Origin: Argopecten irradians
Lineage: Eukaryota; Mollusca; Bivalvia; Pectinida; Pectinidae
Length of the DNA stretch: 64,000 bases
Direction: 5' to 3'
Assembly: GCF_041381155.1 (NCBI RefSeq)
Contig: NC_091142.1
Location: 5,087,778 to 5,151,777 of the forward strand
The translations under genes and the position numbers were made by a program. Below the pieces are notes generated by a model. The model was not told the DNA's origin, searched no databases, and was given only the letters and a program-made list of their open reading frames with translations. Of the stretch, positions 60,191 to 64,000 are shown piece after piece (position 1 is the stretch's first letter; every line of letters begins with the position of its first letter).

Positions 60191-61884
60191 AAATCAACCA
60201 TTAACTATCTAATGTCTCAGCCAGGGGACAGAACACAGACCCTTCAACCAGCCAAGAGGACGAAGTGCAAATTACCGACAAAACAACTACGCAGATTATC
60301 ACATATCTACAAGAGATAGACCACTCTTCAATGACCTTGGCTGGAAATGACGCAAGAAAGCTGTGTTTGCCCCTTGTGATGACCTTCGGAATGAAAGGTT
60401 ATTAAATTATGTTGATGTGAATGCGTTAAACCTACATTTACGAACACGAAAGGCGTGCTAAATTCGCTAAGTGACTAATACGACTCAATAACCTCAAGGA
60501 CTATATACCTGATATTAAGTTAGTTTGTAGAAACAAGAATACTAGGCTGACATTGATGCCATTATGTGCGTGTGAAAGTCATACCTTACTAGTGTCGGTA
60601 AGATTATATAATTCAATTGTGCTTGTTACGAGCATTTTCCTTGGCTTAACATTTACTTTATCAGCCCATAAATGGAAAAAAATAGCGTCACCGTTTGTGA
60701 CGTTGCTTCTGATTGGCTGAGATGACGGCGTAATGATTTCATAGACAAAAGAGTCCCAAAATGAATTTTGAGTATTGAAGAGATTATCTTTAGTTTGAAT
60801 TATAAGGATTAATTTGAATTTTTTTTTATGTATTCTCATCGCGGTTTATGTTACGGAAATATAACAAAAAAAATCTGAGTGTATTCTCATCGCGGTTTAT
60901 TTAGAGTACACGCCGAAAATAGATACTTGTATAAAAGTAATACCCATTTAAGTCTGGTTTTTTTACCTAACTTTTTGCACTCGGCATGTAATTAGTGTTA
61001 AATTATAGTCAGCTTCATGAAATTAAAATAAAAACATTTTACCTGATCATTCATTATGATGCATAATGTGTTCTTTTTACTTTGAATGCGCTCGATTTCG
61101 CATAAGTGCAAAATAGATAATACTAGCATTAATGACCATATTCAAAATGAAAAAACACCACACAAAATATTAATATAAGATAACAGATATACCAGCATTA
61201 AGTTACAGCATTGTGTTACAGACGCTAGACTTGGTTGTATTTCACAGTTTGACGTCCTTTCAACTTTCTCTTTCTCCCTACCGATTTTAACAGCTAATCG
61301 TTACTATGGGGAACACGCGCTCGCGCCAAGGGTATTAATTGCACGTGACGTCATTCTGACAGAATATACTATTGACTGCTATTGTACACGCCAAGATAAA
61401 TAAACTATAAATACTCTGTATATCTTATTCCATCGAGGTATTTTCATGGCCAAGCGTTTCGGAAACACGAGCCGGGTGATTACGTTGAAGAATGTACGCC
61501 TTTCAGAAAAAGAGCTCTATTATAATCCTATGTATTAGAATAGCTTAGGGGATTCTAGTAAATATAGTAAGACTTTTTATACGTAGAAAGCCTATTTATA
61601 CACACATGTTTTGAAGAAAATTGTGTACTGTAAATATACTTTTTTGTGGGACTCAAATTTAACAGAAAGATATCAGCTGTTTGTATAGCCGATTACTTTT
61701 CGCGGGTCAAACATTAAAAAAAAAAAACCTGGAAAATTTAATTTAAGCGAATCACAATTTCATGTAGTATGACTATGAAAGTTTCAATCATTTTAGCGAT
61801 CACAACAAAGTCCTGTGAAATCACAAAAATATCCTCCCTGGCGAAAATGACCGTCCATAAGGTAATATTCCACCAGACATCCAA
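60191..61884. other. No gene recognised
   Basis: AT-rich. The phrase GTGTATTCTCATCGCGGTTTAT is repeated at about 60830 and 60880. The composite site at 61342 is listed separately. No exon or RNA gene is seen. Confidence 0.4.
61342..61353. promoter_or_regulatory. Overlapping E-box and CRE motif
   Basis: CACGTGACGTCA joins a full CACGTG E-box to a full TGACGTCA cAMP-response element, in a GC-richer patch (GAACACGCGCTCGCGCC just upstream). Such motifs are common at animal promoters. No transcript is identified here, so function is unproven. Confidence 0.35.
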
Positions 61885-61940
61885 TTCTGGACCGCAGTGG
61901 TCGAGTGGTTGAAGTGTGTGACGTTCTACTACCAAACTTT
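61885..61940 (+). mobile_element. tRNA-like SINE head, truncated
   Basis: GGACCGCAGTGGTCGAGTGG then TTGAAGTGTGTGACG contains pol III box A. The sequence turns to T-rich DNA and then the next repeat before any box B, so it is an interrupted SINE head rather than a tRNA gene. Confidence 0.55.
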
Positions 61941-61954
61941 TTTCTTTCTTATTT

Positions 61955-62895
61955 TTTAGGTCATCTGACCGAAGGTCAGGATGACCTATTGTCACGGCGG
62001 ACGGCGTCCCGTCGTCGTGCGCCGTGCGCCGTGCGCCGTGCGTCGTGCGTAAGACTATTTATACAAAAGTCTACTCCTCCTTCATCCTTTGATGGATTTC
62101 ATCCATATTTGGTTTGAAGCATCATTAGGGAAGGACAATCATATTTTATGTAAATGAGCCTGGTCCGACCCCTAGGGGCTGAGGGGTGGGGCACCAAAAG
62201 GGCAAATTTTCTTATTTTAAGCTTTAAAATCCTACTCCCCCTTCATCCTTGGATAGATTTCATCCATATTTGGTGTGAAACTTCATTAGGGAAGGACAAT
62301 CGTATTTGATATAACTGAGCCTGGTCCGACCCCTAGGGTCAGAGGGGCGGGGCCACAAAAGGGCAAATTTTCTTAATTTTAGCTTTAAAATCCTACTCCT
62401 CCTTCATCCTTGGATGGATTTCATCCATATTTGGTTTGAAACATCAATGGGAAACATAAATGAGCCTGGTCCGACCCTAGGGGCTGAGGGGGTGGGGCCC
62501 CAAAAGGGAAAATTTTCTTATTTTAGCTTTAAAATCTAATGGGGAAGTGTGAAACATCAATCATATTTTTTATATAAATGAGCCTGGTCCGACCCCTAGG
62601 GGCTGAGGGGTGGGGCCCCAAAAGGGAAAATTTTCTTATTTTAGCTTTAAAATCCTACTCCTCCTTCATCCTTGGATGGATTTCATCCATATTTAGTGTG
62701 AAACATCATTAGCTTTAAAAAACCTACTCCATCCTTCATCCTTGGATGGATTTCATCCATATTTGAGTGTGAAACATCATTTGGATAAGGACATTCATAT
62801 TTTATATATTTGAGATAGGTGTGACCCCTAGGGGCTGAGGGGTGGGGCCCCAAAAGGGCGAATTTTCTTATTTTTAAGCTTTAAATCCTACTTCT
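61955..62895 (+). mobile_element. Bivalve repeat with ~165-bp tandem units
   Basis: It begins AGGTCATCTGACCGAAGGTC, then a GC-rich run with GTGCGCC repeated several times, then about six complete or partial units. Each unit has CTACTCCTCCTTCATCCTTG, GGATTTCATCCATATTTGG, GAGCCTGGTCCGACCCCTAG, GGGGTGGGGCCCCAAAAGGG and TTTTCTTATTTTAGCTTTAA. Units at 62540-62720 are shortened. No frame spans it. The decayed relative is at 33632-34258. Confidence 0.8.
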
Positions 62896-63179
62896 CAAAC
62901 CAACCTCTCTATACCAAATAAACTGATATTGTGCACATTGTACACTTTCTCTTTTAATGTTCAAGAACACGACATATTGTCATTATTCCTAATATCATTC
63001 TCGTGTTAACATGGAGACATATGTCAACTTTTTTTCTTAACTCTTAGAAAACATCATGAAAACCTTTTCTCCAATATACTTTATTCTTCTTGAAAGTAGA
63101 CCAACCTGGATTTTCAAAATGCAATCGCTCACTTAAGCCGCAAAGCACAGTTTCGTGGGTTACGTGATAGAACTTGGCT
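62896..63179. other. No gene recognised
   Basis: Nothing assignable. Confidence 0.4.
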
Positions 63180-63275
63180 AATATACATTCCTGTCGGTTG
63201 TCCAGGCAGGAATCGAACCCGGGTCTTAGTTGTTTTATTCAACGACACTACCCACTAAGCCATGGACGGCATTTT
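63180..63275 (-). mobile_element. tRNA-derived SINE head
   Basis: On the minus strand, GCCGTCCATGGCTTAGTGGG (box A) and CCCGGGTTCGATTCCTG (box B) are spaced as in a tRNA. The anticodon loop AATAAAA lacks the invariant U33 and the acceptor arms pair poorly, so it is not a working tRNA. A weaker second copy of the adjacent part (TTCCTGTCGATTGCTCTGAT) lies near 63430. Confidence 0.6.
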
Positions 63276-63884
63276 CCATTATCAGAGTGACCGAGACTAT
63301 ATATAACACGATTTACAAGTCGCATCGATCTGCTCCTTTTATTCTCGGGGTTGTTTAATTCTCAACCGGAGACTGTCGACCAGGGGTTCTTTAGCTGGAA
63401 GCTAATGTAGCAGAACAAAGAATATTCACTTCCTGTCGATTGCTCTGATCAGGAATCGTGTCTTCAAAGTGATGCTTCGTCAGCTAAGTAACAGAGATAT
63501 TACCTCAATGTACAAGCGACGCCGACTTGCTCCTTTTGCACTAACAATATTAAATGCTGTGGTGACAAAGCGAATGTACATATAACCTTGGCTATCCTGT
63601 GTTTAGTGCGATATTAACGCGGTGGTTATGGGTACAGACGTATCCAAGTTGTTGGCATAAATGTATGATAGTGTATACAAACAGACCAAATGCTATTTAC
63701 GTACGTGGACAAATAGTTATCTACACAAGGGCTTGATATGGATCTGAAGACCTCGATACAAATACGATATGACATTCACACCAGCAACACATTGCACACA
63801 GTAGTTGCCATCCGTACATGACTCTTTTCGTTGGGCGTTGAACTTAATAAACGAAACCAAACATCGACCGACAGTACTTAGGTT
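63276..63884. other. Diverged SINE-like repeats, no gene
   Basis: Two loosely similar segments about 220 bp apart (ATCTGCTCCTTTTATTC and ACTTGCTCCTTTTGCAC, each preceded by TACAAGTCGC/TACAAGCGAC-like sequence) suggest two old copies of one element. No exon is seen. Confidence 0.4.
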
Positions 63885-64000
63885 GGTTGGATTTTTTGGT
63901 TCATTTTGTTCAACGTCCAATTGACGGCTAAAGTCATTCAAGAACTATCCTTTTTATGCAATTTATGGTTCGCTGTGAGTGCAAGTTTGTTTTTGGAGAC
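63885..64000 (-). mobile_element. LBR, cut by the window end
   Basis: TTCAACGTCCAATTGACGGC, TAAAGTCATTCAAGAACTAT and TTGTTTTTGGAGAC follow the inverted tail order of the family. Confidence 0.55.

Noticed and set aside
63180..63275. Possible tRNA gene on the minus strand
   Set aside because: Boxes A and B are present, but the anticodon loop lacks U33 and the acceptor arms pair poorly, so I called it a SINE head.

Overview
This is eukaryotic, AT-rich genomic DNA, most likely from a marine bivalve and probably a scallop-like one. Three things point there: short exons with GT..AG introns, two genes whose spliced products match animal families clearly but at invertebrate distance, and dispersed repeats (tails like GTTAATAGGACGTTAA, the AGGTGACC..GGCCCAAGGGCC ends, tRNA-headed SINEs) that I know from bivalve genomes. 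The taxon is an inference from memory, not a search result.

Two protein genes can be rebuilt completely, and they lie head to head about 3.4 kb apart. Malectin (MLEC, minus strand, 10919 down to 7339) has 4 coding exons and encodes an ER membrane lectin of 262 residues. MED15 (plus strand, 14339 to 34397) has 18 coding exons and encodes a 606-residue Mediator tail subunit with a KIX domain, a glutamine-rich middle and the conserved C-terminal region. Every junction I assigned keeps the reading frame. The only other host gene I can support is an intact tRNA-Arg(CCU) at 50982-51054.

Layout: 1-7.3 kb is AT-rich flank with miniature inverted-repeat elements (MITEs). 7.3-10.9 kb is MLEC. 11-14.3 kb is the intergenic region, with nested MITEs and a dead LINE reverse transcriptase. 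14.3-34.4 kb is MED15, whose introns hold most of the tandem repeats. 34.4-36.5 kb is its probable 3' UTR or flank. 36.5-64 kb is gene-poor, with many MITEs, SINEs, pieces of one long bivalve repeat family, a 48-bp satellite, pyrimidine-rich tracts and a 165-bp satellite near the end.

I see no new gene system. The most unusual structure is in MED15. A 29-bp minisatellite begins on the last bases of exon 2 and carries the 5' splice site in every unit, giving 14 donor-like sites in a row. A second, 59-bp minisatellite runs straight into the acceptor of exon 14. A third local duplication copies the end of exon 10 with its donor. Three splice-site neighbourhoods in one essential gene have thus been caught up in repeat expansion. 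The second notable case is the 48-bp satellite at 48.6-49.4 kb, which appears to have grown out of a copy of the long dispersed repeat family.
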